From Rhizobiaceae bacterium (GTDB lineage Bacteria > Pseudomonadota > Alphaproteobacteria > Rhizobiales > Rhizobiaceae), in assembly GCA_028865845.1 (NCBI GenBank), contig JAGWJK010000075.1, positions 1 to 10,685 on the forward strand: a stretch of 10,685 nucleotides of DNA, read 5' to 3'. This document shows positions 1 through 6,789 of this stretch, piece after piece. The notes under the pieces were generated by a model, which had not been told where the DNA came from, did not search any database, and saw only the letters and a list, made by a program, of their open reading frames with translations. Within the stretch, counting starts at the first letter, position 1; every line of letters begins with the position of its first letter. The position numbers were made by a program, and so were the translations under genes.

Positions 1-695
1 CTTGCCCCGCCCATATGCCCATCCAGCAACGGCCTTACCTTGCCGAGATAGGTTTCCGCCAGCGGGCCGGCATAAAGCAGCGTCGCGAAGGCCACCTGCC
101 CTTTCAGCACCGCATGCGACGCCGTCAGCGAGGCGATGTCGCCATCGAGACGCAGCTCCTCGGCATGGATCAACCGCCCCGCCCGGCGAATGCGCCAGCG
201 GTCGCGGAACAGGCCCTGTACCATTACCTCGCCCATCGCCTTGCGTCCGAGCAGGATGGCCTCGACGGCCAGAAACTCGCTTGTCTCATCGAGATCGACC
301 TCAAGGCGGCGGGACAGGGACGATCGATCGAAAAGAATGGTTTCCTGTGGCAGCCAGTCGACGCGCGCATTGGCGCCAACCTTGATCGAGGTCACGACTT
401 CGGCGGTGCCGGCCGAGGCTTTGTAGATCTTCTCGCAGGCCTGTGTGGTGACGTCGATGCGCGTGCCTGGGCCGGCGACGACGCCCCAATCCATACGGTC
501 GCCGCCCGTGAGGCCACCTGCGGTATTGATGATCACCGCTTCCATGGAATTATCGAAGGTGTCGGGCAACCTTATCTTCGCCGCACCCTCCTGGAAGAAC
601 TCCTGAAGACGCGTCCGCCCGTCGAGCGTCTTGGCCACCAGATGGCCGCGTCCCCGCGCCCTCTGCGGTCTCGTGCTCACCGCCGCCATCGTCAT
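1..695 (-). CDS. ureD: Urease accessory protein UreD (3' end cut by window edge)
   Basis: UreD (UreH) is a cytoplasmic scaffold that binds the urease apoprotein and, with UreF and UreG, lets nickel be delivered to its active site. The 231 codons visible on the minus strand show family hallmarks: TAGGLTGGD at residues 58-66, LPQETILFD at 115-123 and GRKAMGE at 150-156. Rhizobial UreD is about 270-280 residues, so roughly 40 C-terminal residues lie outside the window. I chose the ATG at 695 because GGAG (706-703) sits 7 nt upstream; the in-frame ATG at 689 is possible but spaced worse (13 nt). It follows urtE on the same strand after 162 bp and has its own sigma-54-type promoter at 775-760. In rhizobia ureD usually precedes ureABC, so urease structural genes are expected just beyond the left edge (inference). 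Confidence 0.93.
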   Translation of the reverse strand, partial: MTMAAVSTRPQRARGRGHLVAKTLDGRTRLQEFFQEGAAKIRLPDTFDNSMEAVIINTAGGLTGGDRMDWGVVAGPGTRIDVTTQACEKIYKASAGTAEVVTSIKVGANARVDWLPQETILFDRSSLSRRLEVDLDETSEFLAVEAILLGRKAMGEVMVQGLFRDRWRIRRAGRLIHAEELRLDGDIASLTASHAVLKGQVAFATLLYAGPLAETYLGKVRPLLDGHMGGA

Positions 696-759
696 TCCGT
701 CTCTCCGCAGATCACGTCAGGTCTTCGCAGAGCATTGAACTCCGCAACCCATTAAGGCA

Positions 760-775
760 AGCAATTTCCATGCCT
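760..775 (-). promoter_or_regulatory. Sigma-54 (RpoN) -24/-12 promoter for ureD
   Basis: On the minus strand the sequence AGGCATGGAAATTGCT matches the consensus TGGCAC-N5-TTGCW at 9 of 11 positions, with the diagnostic GG (774-773) and GC (762-761) exactly 10 nt apart. Transcription would start near 750, leaving a leader of about 55 nt before the ureD start at 695. Sigma-54 control fits a urease operon induced under nitrogen limitation through NtrC, although I could not pick out a convincing NtrC site nearby. The element also lies within an imperfect dyad (TAAGGCA 753-759 / TGCCTTA 771-777). Confidence 0.6.
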
Positions 776-802
776 TATCAAGCGCCTGTTGCGCCGGGCC
801 AT

Positions 803-816
803 GGCGGAAAACCGCC
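803..816. repeat. Small perfect inverted repeat between urtE and ureD
   Basis: GGCGG-AAAA-CCGCC is a 5-bp stem with a 4-nt loop, about 40 bp past the urtE stop. A run of six T lies at 822-827 on the plus strand, but urt transcription runs on the minus strand, where no T-run follows the stem. It could pause or mark the end of the urt transcript, but it is not a convincing intrinsic terminator in the needed direction. Confidence 0.3.
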
Positions 817-857
817 GCCGATTTTTTCATCAGACGCTGAAAACAACGGCAACGGCA

Positions 858-1553
858 TTACACGGTCAGGTGCCGGCGTGCCTCGGGAGTGTCCAGCGTC
901 TCCGCGAGACCCTCATGCACGATCTCGCCACGATCCATGATGTAGACGTAATCGGCAAGCTCGCGGCAGAAATCCAGATACTGCTCGACGAGGAGGATCG
1001 CCATGCCGGTCGAATCGCGCAGATAGCGGATAGCCCGGCCGATATCCTTGATGATCGACGGCTGGATGCCTTCGGTCGGCTCGTCCAATACCAGGATCTT
1101 CGGACGCGTCACCATCGCACGGCCGATCGCCAGTTGTTGCTGCTGGCCGCCGGAAAGATCGCCGCCACGCCGCGACAGCATCGACTTCAGCACCGGAAAC
1201 AGATTGTAGATGTCTTCAGGAATGTTGCGGTCGCGCCGCGGCACGGGAGCAAATCCGGTCTCCAGGTTTTCCTTGACCGTCAGCAGCGGAAAGATTTCTC
1301 GGCCCTGCGGCACGTAACCGATCCCGTGCTTGGCTCGGGCGAAGGGCGCCATGCCGTTCAACGTCACATCGTTGAAGGTGACCGTCCCCGCCGACAACGT
1401 GTGCTGTCCGGTCACGGCACGCAGCAGCGAACTCTTGCCGACGCCGTTGCGCCCGAGCACGCAAGTGATCTTGCCCATCTCGGCCTTGACCGAAATCCCG
1501 CGCAGTGCCTGGGCGGCGCCATAATGAAGATTTGCGTTTTCGACTACCAGCAT
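858..1553 (-). CDS. urtE: Urea ABC transporter ATP-binding protein UrtE
   Basis: One of the two cytoplasmic ATPases (LivF type) that power urea import through UrtB-UrtC. The 231-residue protein has a full nucleotide-binding domain: Walker A GRNGVGKS at 34-41, Q-loop Gln83 in VPQGREIFP, signature LSGGQ at 133-137, and Walker B ILVLDEP with catalytic Glu158. The switch (H-loop) position is Gln191 in LVEQ, which is normal for LivF/UrtE proteins. Length and order fit UrtE, the last urt gene. Its ATG lies one base after the urtD stop, with a GGTGAG-like ribosome site inside the urtD end, suggesting translational coupling. LivF itself is the main alternative, ruled out by the complete urtABCD context. 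Confidence 0.95.
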   Translation of the reverse strand: MLVVENANLHYGAAQALRGISVKAEMGKITCVLGRNGVGKSSLLRAVTGQHTLSAGTVTFNDVTLNGMAPFARAKHGIGYVPQGREIFPLLTVKENLETGFAPVPRRDRNIPEDIYNLFPVLKSMLSRRGGDLSGGQQQQLAIGRAMVTRPKILVLDEPTEGIQPSIIKDIGRAIRYLRDSTGMAILLVEQYLDFCRELADYVYIMDRGEIVHEGLAETLDTPEARRHLTV

Positions 1554-1554
1554 C

Positions 1555-2310
1555 TCACCGCCCCAGATAGTTTTCGATCACTTTCGGATCGTTGCTGACG
1601 AAATCGATCGAGCCTTCGGCAAGGACCGAACCTTCGGCCAGACATGTCACCTTGACGCCGAGATCCCGGATGAAACCCATGTCGTGCTCGACGACGACGA
1701 CGGACCGGGTCTTTGCGATTTCCTTTAGCAGCACCGCAGTCTCCGCCGTCTCGGCATCCGTCATGCCGGCGACGGGCTCATCGACCAGAAGCAGCTTCGG
1801 TTCCTGCGCGAGCAGCATGCCGATCTCCAGCCACTGCTTCTGCCCATGCGAGAGATTGGCCGCCAGTTCGTCGCGCCGATGCGTCAACCGCACCGTTTCG
1901 AGGATTTCGTAGATGCGGTCGCGATCGTCCGGCATAAGGCGGTAGAACAGCGTCGAGAAGACGGTACGTTTGCGATTGAGCGCCAGTTCCAGATTGTCCC
2001 AGACCGTGTGGCTTTCAAAGACGGTCGGCTTCTGGAATTTGCGGCCAATGCCGAGCTGGGCGATGTCGGCCTCGTCCTTCTTGGTGAGGTCCACCTGGCC
2101 GTTGAAGAAGACTTCCCCCTCGTCCGGCTTGGTCTTGCCGGTGATGATATCCATCATCGTCGTCTTGCCGGCGCCGTTCGGGCCGATGATGGCGCGGAGC
2201 TCGCCGGGCTCGATGACGATCGACAGCGAATTCAGCGCCCTGAAGCCATCGAAGGAAACCGAGACATTGTTGAGGTAAAGCATGCTGTTGGGTTTGACGT
2301 CCGGGATCAT
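1555..2310 (-). CDS. urtD: Urea ABC transporter ATP-binding protein UrtD
   Basis: The second ATPase (LivG type), pairing with UrtE on the cytoplasmic face of the urea permease. In 251 residues it shows Walker A GPNGAGKT at 43-50, Q-loop Gln93 in RKFQKPTVF, signature LSHGQ at 153-157, Walker B LLLVDEP with Glu178, and switch His209 in VVEHD. LSHGQ and the FQKPTVFE segment are typical of UrtD rather than LivG. The start at 2310 has GGAG (2321-2318) 7 nt upstream, within the end of urtC, and leaves only a 4-bp gap after the urtC stop. An in-frame ATG nine codons downstream is possible but lacks such a site. Confidence 0.95.
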   Translation of the reverse strand: MIPDVKPNSMLYLNNVSVSFDGFRALNSLSIVIEPGELRAIIGPNGAGKTTMMDIITGKTKPDEGEVFFNGQVDLTKKDEADIAQLGIGRKFQKPTVFESHTVWDNLELALNRKRTVFSTLFYRLMPDDRDRIYEILETVRLTHRRDELAANLSHGQKQWLEIGMLLAQEPKLLLVDEPVAGMTDAETAETAVLLKEIAKTRSVVVVEHDMGFIRDLGVKVTCLAEGSVLAEGSIDFVSNDPKVIENYLGR

Positions 2311-2314
2311 GGTC

Positions 2315-3475
2315 TCACTCCGCCGCCTGGATGGTCTTGCCGGTTTCGTCTTCTTTGCGCGTCGGCTGCGGCGCGCTCGGCTTCGGCTTGCTGCGCATAT
2401 AAGGCGCGAGCGTGCCGACGATGCCCTTGGGCAGGAACAGCGTCACAGCAACGAATAGGCCGCCAAGGGCAAAAAGCCAGAAGTCGGGAAACAGGCCAGT
2501 GAAGATCGACTTGCCGCCGTTGACGAGAATGGCGCCGATGATCGGCCCGATCAGTGTCGCGCGCCCCCCGACCGCCGTCCAGATGACCACTTCGATCGAG
2601 TTGGCCGGCGCGAATTCGCCGGGATTGATGATGCCGATCTGCGGCACGTAGAGCGCGCCCGCAATACCCGCCATCATCGCCGAGACGGTGAAAACGAAGA
2701 GCTTCACATGCTCGACGCGATATCCGAGGAAGCGTGTCCGGCTCTCCGCATCGCGGACGCCCACCAGCACCTTGCCGTATTTCGAGCGCACGATGGCCGA
2801 GGACAACATCAATGCCAGTGCCAGGACGAGCGACGTGATCGCAAACAGGGCGGCGCGCGTGCCATCGGCCTGGATGTTGAAGCCGAGAATGTCCTTGAAG
2901 TCGGTCAGGCCGTTATTGCCGCCAAAACCCATGTCGTTGCGGAAGAAGGCAAGCAGCAGGGCATAGGTCATCGCCTGGGTGATGATCGACAGATAGACAC
3001 CGTTGACGCGAGAGCGGAAGGCGAACCAGCCGAAGACGAAGGCGAGCAATCCGGGCGCGACGAGCACCATGATCATCGCAAACCAGAACTGATCGAAGCC
3101 ATACCAGAACCACGGCAGATCCTTCCAGTTCAGGAACACCATGAAATCCGGCAGGATCGGATTGCCGTAGGTGCCGCGCGCGCCGATCTGGCGCATGAGA
3201 TACATGCCCATGGCATAACCGCCGAGCGCGAAGAAGGCACCATGGCCGAGCGAAAGAATGCCGCAGTACCCCCACACGAGGTCAAGCGCCAAGGCCAGCA
3301 GCGCATAGGTCAGATACTTGCCAAACAGCGACATCAGATAGGTGGGCACATGCAGCGTGCTGGTTTCCGGTAATGCCAGGTTCGACAGGGGCACTAGAAT
3401 GGCGACAGCGATCAGGATGGCGATGGCAATGCTGATGCGGCGGTCGAGCGAGCGGAGGAGAAATGCCGTGATCAT
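2315..3475 (-). CDS. urtC: Urea ABC transporter permease UrtC
   Basis: LivM-type inner-membrane subunit that forms the urea channel with UrtB. The protein is 386 residues, the usual size. It opens with a membrane anchor (about 12-33), carries the family motif GYCGILSLGHGAFFALGGY at 69-87, the GFGGNNGLTDF segment at 183-193, and the cytoplasmic coupling loop GVRDAESRTRFLGY near 239-252 that contacts the ATPases. It ends in a Pro/Lys-rich hydrophilic tail of about 30 residues. The start at 3475 forms an ATGA overlap with the urtB stop, so the two permease subunits are translationally coupled. Longer upstream readings in this frame only run back into urtB. Confidence 0.95.
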   Translation of the reverse strand: MITAFLLRSLDRRISIAIAILIAVAILVPLSNLALPETSTLHVPTYLMSLFGKYLTYALLALALDLVWGYCGILSLGHGAFFALGGYAMGMYLMRQIGARGTYGNPILPDFMVFLNWKDLPWFWYGFDQFWFAMIMVLVAPGLLAFVFGWFAFRSRVNGVYLSIITQAMTYALLLAFFRNDMGFGGNNGLTDFKDILGFNIQADGTRAALFAITSLVLALALMLSSAIVRSKYGKVLVGVRDAESRTRFLGYRVEHVKLFVFTVSAMMAGIAGALYVPQIGIINPGEFAPANSIEVVIWTAVGGRATLIGPIIGAILVNGGKSIFTGLFPDFWLFALGGLFVAVTLFLPKGIVGTLAPYMRSKPKPSAPQPTRKEDETGKTIQAAE

Positions 3476-5097
3476 GCTTCCACCGCCCTGCCCTTGAGGG
3501 CGAAGAGCCCGCGGGGACGTTTCTGGATAAAGAGAATGATGAGAACGAGCACCAGGATCTTGCCGAGCACAGCGCCGGCATAGGGCTCGAGGAACTTGTT
3601 GAGGATGCCGAGCGAGAAGGCGCCGACCAAGGTGCCCCAGAGATTGCCGACACCGCCGAAGACCACGACCATGAAGCTGTCGATGATGTAGCTCTGGCCA
3701 AGGTTTGGCGAGACGTTGTCGATCTGCGAGAGCGCAACGCCCGCCATCCCCGCAATGCCCGACCCCAGGGCAAAGGTGAATGCGTCGACCCATGGCGTGC
3801 GGATACCCATGGAGGATGCCATGCGCCTGTTCTGCGTCACCGCCCGCATCTGCAGGCCGAAGGCCGAGCGCTTGAGCAACAGCAGCAGGGCAACGAAGAC
3901 GGCGAGCGAAAAGACGATGATCCACATGCGGTTCCAGGTGATGCTCAGATAGCCGAGGTCGAACGAGCCGGACATCCAGGACGGGTTACCGACCTCCTGG
4001 TTCGTCGGACCGAAAATCGAACGCACCGCCTGCTGCAGGATGAGCGAGATGCCCCAGGTGGCAAGCAGCGTTTCCAGCGGCCGGCCGTAGAGGAAGCGGA
4101 TGACGCCGCGCTCGATGACAAGGCCAACGGCGCCGGTGACTACAAAGGCAACAGGCAGGGCAATCGCCAGCGACCAGTCGAACAGCTCAGGATAGGATGT
4201 GCGGATGACGCTCTGGACCATGAAGGTGCAATAGGCGCCGAGCATCACCATCTCGCCGTGGGCCATATTGATGATGCCCATGACGCCGAAGGTGATGGCA
4301 AGGCCGATGGCCGCAAGCAGCAGCACCGAGCCGAGCGACAGGCCGTACCAGACGTTCTGCACCGCATCCCAGATCGCAAGCTGGCTCTGGATATCGGCAA
4401 TCGCGGCCGTGACCGCTGGCTTGAGGCTGTCATCGACGGAGACCGAAGACAGGATGCCGATGGCGTCGCGGCCCGCTTCCGTCTTGATCGTTTCGATCGC
4501 GGCTTTCTTTTCGTCGACCGGCCGATCGGAACCGAGAATGGCAACCGCGCGCGCCTTTTGCAGCACGTCGCGAATTTCACTGTCCTTCTCGGTCTTCAGC
4601 GCGGTTTCCAGCGCTTCGAGCGAATCCGCGCTCGGCGATTTGAAGACCGATTGCGCCGCCTCCAGGCGCGTCGCACGATCCGGGCTCATCAGCGTCAAAC
4701 CGCCGAGAGCCGCGCGAACCGTGCGGCGGAGATTGTTGTTGATCTTGATCTTGACGAGATTTTCCTTGCTCTCCTGGCCGGCAGCCTGCCCGGTAACGGG
4801 GTCCGTCAAGTTGAGATTATCTCCGGCGGACTTGGCAATGAAAACCTGGTTGTCTGACCTGCGAGTATAAAGATCGCCGTCGGAAAAGGCCTGAAGCGCC
4901 GGAACCACCTTCGGGTCCCCGGTCTTGGCGAGGTTCTTCACAATCTCGTCGGCCTGCTGGAAATTCGCCGAACCGAGCGCGTTGATGAGGCTGTGAGCAT
5001 CTTCCTGGGCGCGCAACGCAGTTGCCGTCAGCAGCAGGACGAGGCAGAAGCCGGCGCAGAGCGCCATGGCCATGCGGTAAACGAATCTGTCGAACAT
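3472..5097 (-). CDS. urtB: Urea ABC transporter permease UrtB with long N-terminal extracytoplasmic domain
   Basis: LivH-type permease subunit of the urea transporter, 541 residues. A signal-like segment (about 9-30, ending LRA-QED) is followed by some 215 hydrophilic, helix-rich residues (about 31-248). The membrane domain then starts near 252, with the family motif GVMGIINMAHGEMVMLGAY at 271-289. The extra N-terminal region is usual for proteobacterial UrtB and absent from LivH; its role is not known to me. The start at 5097 is preferred because GAGGGG lies 9 nt upstream, the same Shine-Dalgarno used by urtA, and it places the signal segment at the very N terminus. An ATG at 5154 would prepend 19 charged residues without a good ribosome site. 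Transcription arrives from urtA through the hairpin at 5228-5256. Confidence 0.93.
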   Translation of the reverse strand: MFDRFVYRMAMALCAGFCLVLLLTATALRAQEDAHSLINALGSANFQQADEIVKNLAKTGDPKVVPALQAFSDGDLYTRRSDNQVFIAKSAGDNLNLTDPVTGQAAGQESKENLVKIKINNNLRRTVRAALGGLTLMSPDRATRLEAAQSVFKSPSADSLEALETALKTEKDSEIRDVLQKARAVAILGSDRPVDEKKAAIETIKTEAGRDAIGILSSVSVDDSLKPAVTAAIADIQSQLAIWDAVQNVWYGLSLGSVLLLAAIGLAITFGVMGIINMAHGEMVMLGAYCTFMVQSVIRTSYPELFDWSLAIALPVAFVVTGAVGLVIERGVIRFLYGRPLETLLATWGISLILQQAVRSIFGPTNQEVGNPSWMSGSFDLGYLSITWNRMWIIVFSLAVFVALLLLLKRSAFGLQMRAVTQNRRMASSMGIRTPWVDAFTFALGSGIAGMAGVALSQIDNVSPNLGQSYIIDSFMVVVFGGVGNLWGTLVGAFSLGILNKFLEPYAGAVLGKILVLVLIILFIQKRPRGLFALKGRAVEA

Positions 5098-5198
5098 TGC
5101 ACGTGTCCCCTCATGCTGCCGCGGGCGAATGAGCCCGCCCACGGCGCTTTTCATACGCTGTCCAAATCGGGAACAGCAGGGCGGAAATGCGAAGGTGA

Positions 5199-5217
5199 TT
5201 TCAAAAATTCTTTGAAA
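5199..5217. repeat. AT-rich inverted repeat in the urtA-urtB gap
   Basis: TTTCAAA (5199-5205) and TTTGAAA (5211-5217) form a perfect 7-bp dyad with a 5-nt spacer, just downstream (in urt direction) of the strong GC hairpin. It may be part of the T-rich tail of that hairpin or an AT-rich RNA processing site. Evidence is only the symmetry. Confidence 0.35.
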
Positions 5218-5227
5218 ATCAAATCAT

Positions 5228-5256
5228 TATCGAGGCAGCTCATCGCTGCCTCGATA
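5228..5256 (-). terminator. Strong hairpin between urtA and urtB (attenuating terminator or mRNA stabiliser)
   Basis: A 12-bp perfect stem (TATCGAGGCAGC / GCTGCCTCGATA, 5-nt loop 5240-5244) begins 12 bp past the urtA stop. On the urt transcript it is followed by ATAATGATTTGATTTTC, a U-rich but interrupted tract. Such structures often sit after the binding-protein gene in ABC operons. They let part of the transcripts stop there or shield the urtA message, so that binding protein is made in excess of the membrane subunits. That role is inferred; the hairpin itself is plain. Confidence 0.6.
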
Positions 5257-5268
5257 TCAGATCGCCGA

Positions 5269-6558
5269 TCAGGAACCCTTGCCGCCGCATTTGCCGGTGG
5301 TGACGTTGAAGTTGCCGCAGTTCATCGGCATGCGCCAATCCGAGATCAGGTCCTTGCTGTCGGGCAGGTAATCGGACCATTCGTCGCCGACGACTTCCGG
5401 GGTCTGCGACACGACGTCGAACTGGCCGTTATCCTGCACTTCGCCGATCAGGACCGGCTTGGTGATGTAGTGGTTCGGCATCATGGTGGCGTAACCACCG
5501 GTCAGGTTCGGAACGGAGACGCCGACGAGAGCGTCGATGACCTTGTCCGGATCGGTCGTCCCGGCCTTTTCGACGGCCTTCACCCACATGTTGAAGCCGA
5601 TATAGGCGGCTTCCATAGGGTCGTTGGTGACGCGCTTGTCGTCCTTGGGGTAGGCGTGCCATTCCTTGATGAATTCGGCATTGGCAGGCGTATCGACGGA
5701 CTGGAAGTAGTTCCAGGCGGCGAGATGGCCGACCAGCGGCTTGGTGTCGACGCCGGCCAGCTCTTCTTCGCCGACCGAGAAAGCCACGACCGGGATGTCT
5801 TCAGCCTTGACGCCCTGGTTGCCGAGTTCCTTGTAGAACGGGACGTTGGCATCGCCGTTGATGGTGGAAACGACGGCCGTCTTCTTGCCGGCCGAACCGA
5901 AAGCCTTGATCTTCGAGACTTCGGTCTGCCAGTCGGAGAAGCCGAACGGCGTGTAGTTGATGATGATGTCTTCGTCCTTGACGCCCTTCGACTTCAAATA
6001 GGCTTCGAGGATCTTGTTGGTCGTGCGCGGATAGACGTAGTCGGTGCCTTCGAGCACCCAGCGCTTCACGCCTTCGTTCTGCATCAGATAGTCGACGGCC
6101 GGGATAGCCTGCTGGTTCGGGGCAGCGCCGGTATAGAAGACGTTGCGCTCGGATTCTTCACCCTCGAACTGGACCGGGTAGAAGAGAACGGAGTCGAGCT
6201 CCTTGAACACCGGCAGCACCGACTTGCGCGACACCGAGGTCCAGCAACCGAAGACGGCCGAAACCTTGTCCTTCTGGATCAACTCGCGCGCCTTTTCGGC
6301 AAACAGCGGCCAGTCGGAAGCCGGGTCGACCACGACTGCTTCGAGTTTCTTGCCGAGAACGCCGCCCTTCTTGTTCTGCTCATCGATGAGCATCAGCATG
6401 GCGTCTTTCAACGTCGTTTCGGAAATTGCCATGGTGCCGGAAAGCGAATGGAGAACGCCGACCTTGATCGTGTCGTCGGCAGCAAAAGCTCCATGGAATG
6501 CAGTTGTCGACATGATGGCGGCCATCAGCGCGCCGGAGACAAAAGTCTTCAGTTTCAT
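5269..6558 (-). CDS. urtA: Periplasmic urea-binding protein UrtA
   Basis: High-affinity substrate-binding protein of the UrtABCDE urea transporter (type I periplasmic-binding fold, related to AmiC/FmdD/LivK). The 429-residue precursor has a Sec signal peptide (MKLKTF..., hydrophobic core about 7-20, cleavage likely at AFA-ADD after residue 26). The mature part begins TIKVGVLHSLSGTMAISE and contains the family's FGCWTSVSRKSVLPV and FYPVQFEGEE segments. It closes with a two-Cys tail (CGNFNVTTGKC). Length and motifs are typical of UrtA. The start at 6558 has GAGGGGA about 8 nt upstream. It is the first gene of the operon, divergent from the permease-kinase gene, with a 231-bp shared upstream region holding candidate control sites. 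Confidence 0.96.
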   Translation of the reverse strand: MKLKTFVSGALMAAIMSTTAFHGAFAADDTIKVGVLHSLSGTMAISETTLKDAMLMLIDEQNKKGGVLGKKLEAVVVDPASDWPLFAEKARELIQKDKVSAVFGCWTSVSRKSVLPVFKELDSVLFYPVQFEGEESERNVFYTGAAPNQQAIPAVDYLMQNEGVKRWVLEGTDYVYPRTTNKILEAYLKSKGVKDEDIIINYTPFGFSDWQTEVSKIKAFGSAGKKTAVVSTINGDANVPFYKELGNQGVKAEDIPVVAFSVGEEELAGVDTKPLVGHLAAWNYFQSVDTPANAEFIKEWHAYPKDDKRVTNDPMEAAYIGFNMWVKAVEKAGTTDPDKVIDALVGVSVPNLTGGYATMMPNHYITKPVLIGEVQDNGQFDVVSQTPEVVGDEWSDYLPDSKDLISDWRMPMNCGNFNVTTGKCGGKGS

Positions 6559-6584
6559 GTGTAGTTCCCCTCTTCTTGTCAGCC

Positions 6585-6616
6585 GCAACGGTTTGTAAAG
6601 GAAGGTTAACCGTTGC
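6585..6616. repeat. 9-bp inverted repeat in the urtA leader/promoter region
   Basis: GCAACGGTT (6585-6593) and AACCGTTGC (6608-6616) are perfect inverted arms with a 14-nt spacer, 27-58 bp upstream of the urtA start. The arms could be an operator (the arm centres are about 23 bp, roughly two helical turns, apart) or a stem in the urtA 5' leader. No known regulator motif is recognised with confidence. Confidence 0.55.
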
Positions 6617-6653
6617 CTGCAGCGACTATCCGGCAGGCCCAGGGGATTCCACA

Positions 6654-6669
6654 TACGTAATATGACGTA
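6654..6669. promoter_or_regulatory. Candidate response-regulator binding site TACGT-N6-ACGTA
   Basis: TACGT (6654-6658), spacer AATATG, ACGTA (6665-6669) is a short dyad in the urtA/kinase intergenic region, about 96-111 bp upstream of urtA. ACGTAG (6665-6670) resembles the core of FixJ-type sites (TAMGTAG) as I recall them, and NarL-family sites are commonly short dyads of this kind. The response regulator encoded at the right edge is probably of that family, so it is a natural candidate ligand. This is inference from symmetry and context. Confidence 0.4.
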
Positions 6670-6749
6670 GGAAGCGGGGCGAAATGTGCAGGACATTGGC
6701 GCCCGGCGCTCTTAAGGACTACCGCAATCCATGTTACGACACGGATAGA

Positions 6750-6772
6750 CTTGCCGCATTGTCGACGGCAAG
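6750..6772 (+). repeat. Stem-loop in the leader of the permease-kinase gene
   Basis: CTTGCCG (6750-6756) and CGGCAAG (6766-6772) form a perfect 7-bp stem with a 9-nt loop, ending 6 nt before the GAAGGG ribosome site (6779-6784) of the kinase gene. It could be a small 5' mRNA structure or an operator; there is no T-run after it, so it is not an intrinsic terminator. Confidence 0.4.
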
Positions 6773-6789
6773 ACCGCTGAAGGGTAGGC

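Noticed and set aside
803..827. Hairpin plus six T as an intrinsic terminator after urtE
   Set aside because: The T-run follows the stem only on the plus strand, where no gene ends; on the urt strand no U-tract follows.
1553..1553. UrtE has Gln191 instead of His at the ATPase switch position, which might suggest a damaged ATPase
   Set aside because: LVEQ is the normal sequence at this place in LivF/UrtE proteins, so it is not a defect.
1..1600. Long open frames on the plus strand opposite ureD and urtE (for example 15-755 and 789-1598)
   Set aside because: They are antisense to well-supported genes, have Arg/His/Gln-rich composition typical of shadows in G+C-rich DNA, and match no family I recognise.
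3475..3925. Longer urtC reading starting upstream at 3925
   Set aside because: The added residues are read out of frame through urtB; the LivM-type protein clearly starts at the ATGA overlap at 3475.
5098..5154. Upstream ATG at 5154 for urtB
   Set aside because: It lacks a good ribosome site and would put 19 charged residues before a clear signal segment; the ATG at 5097 has GAGGGG at good spacing.
6636..6652. Possible sigma-54 element for urtA on the minus strand (TGGAAT-N5-GGGCC)
   Set aside because: GG-N10-GC spacing holds, but only about 6 of 11 positions match and the -12 element is poor.
6673..6692. Possible sigma-54 element for the kinase gene on the plus strand (GG 6676-6677, GC 6688-6689)
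   Set aside because: Spacing is right but only about 7 of 11 consensus positions match (cGGggC-N5-gTGCA); too weak next to the ureD site to list as a promoter.
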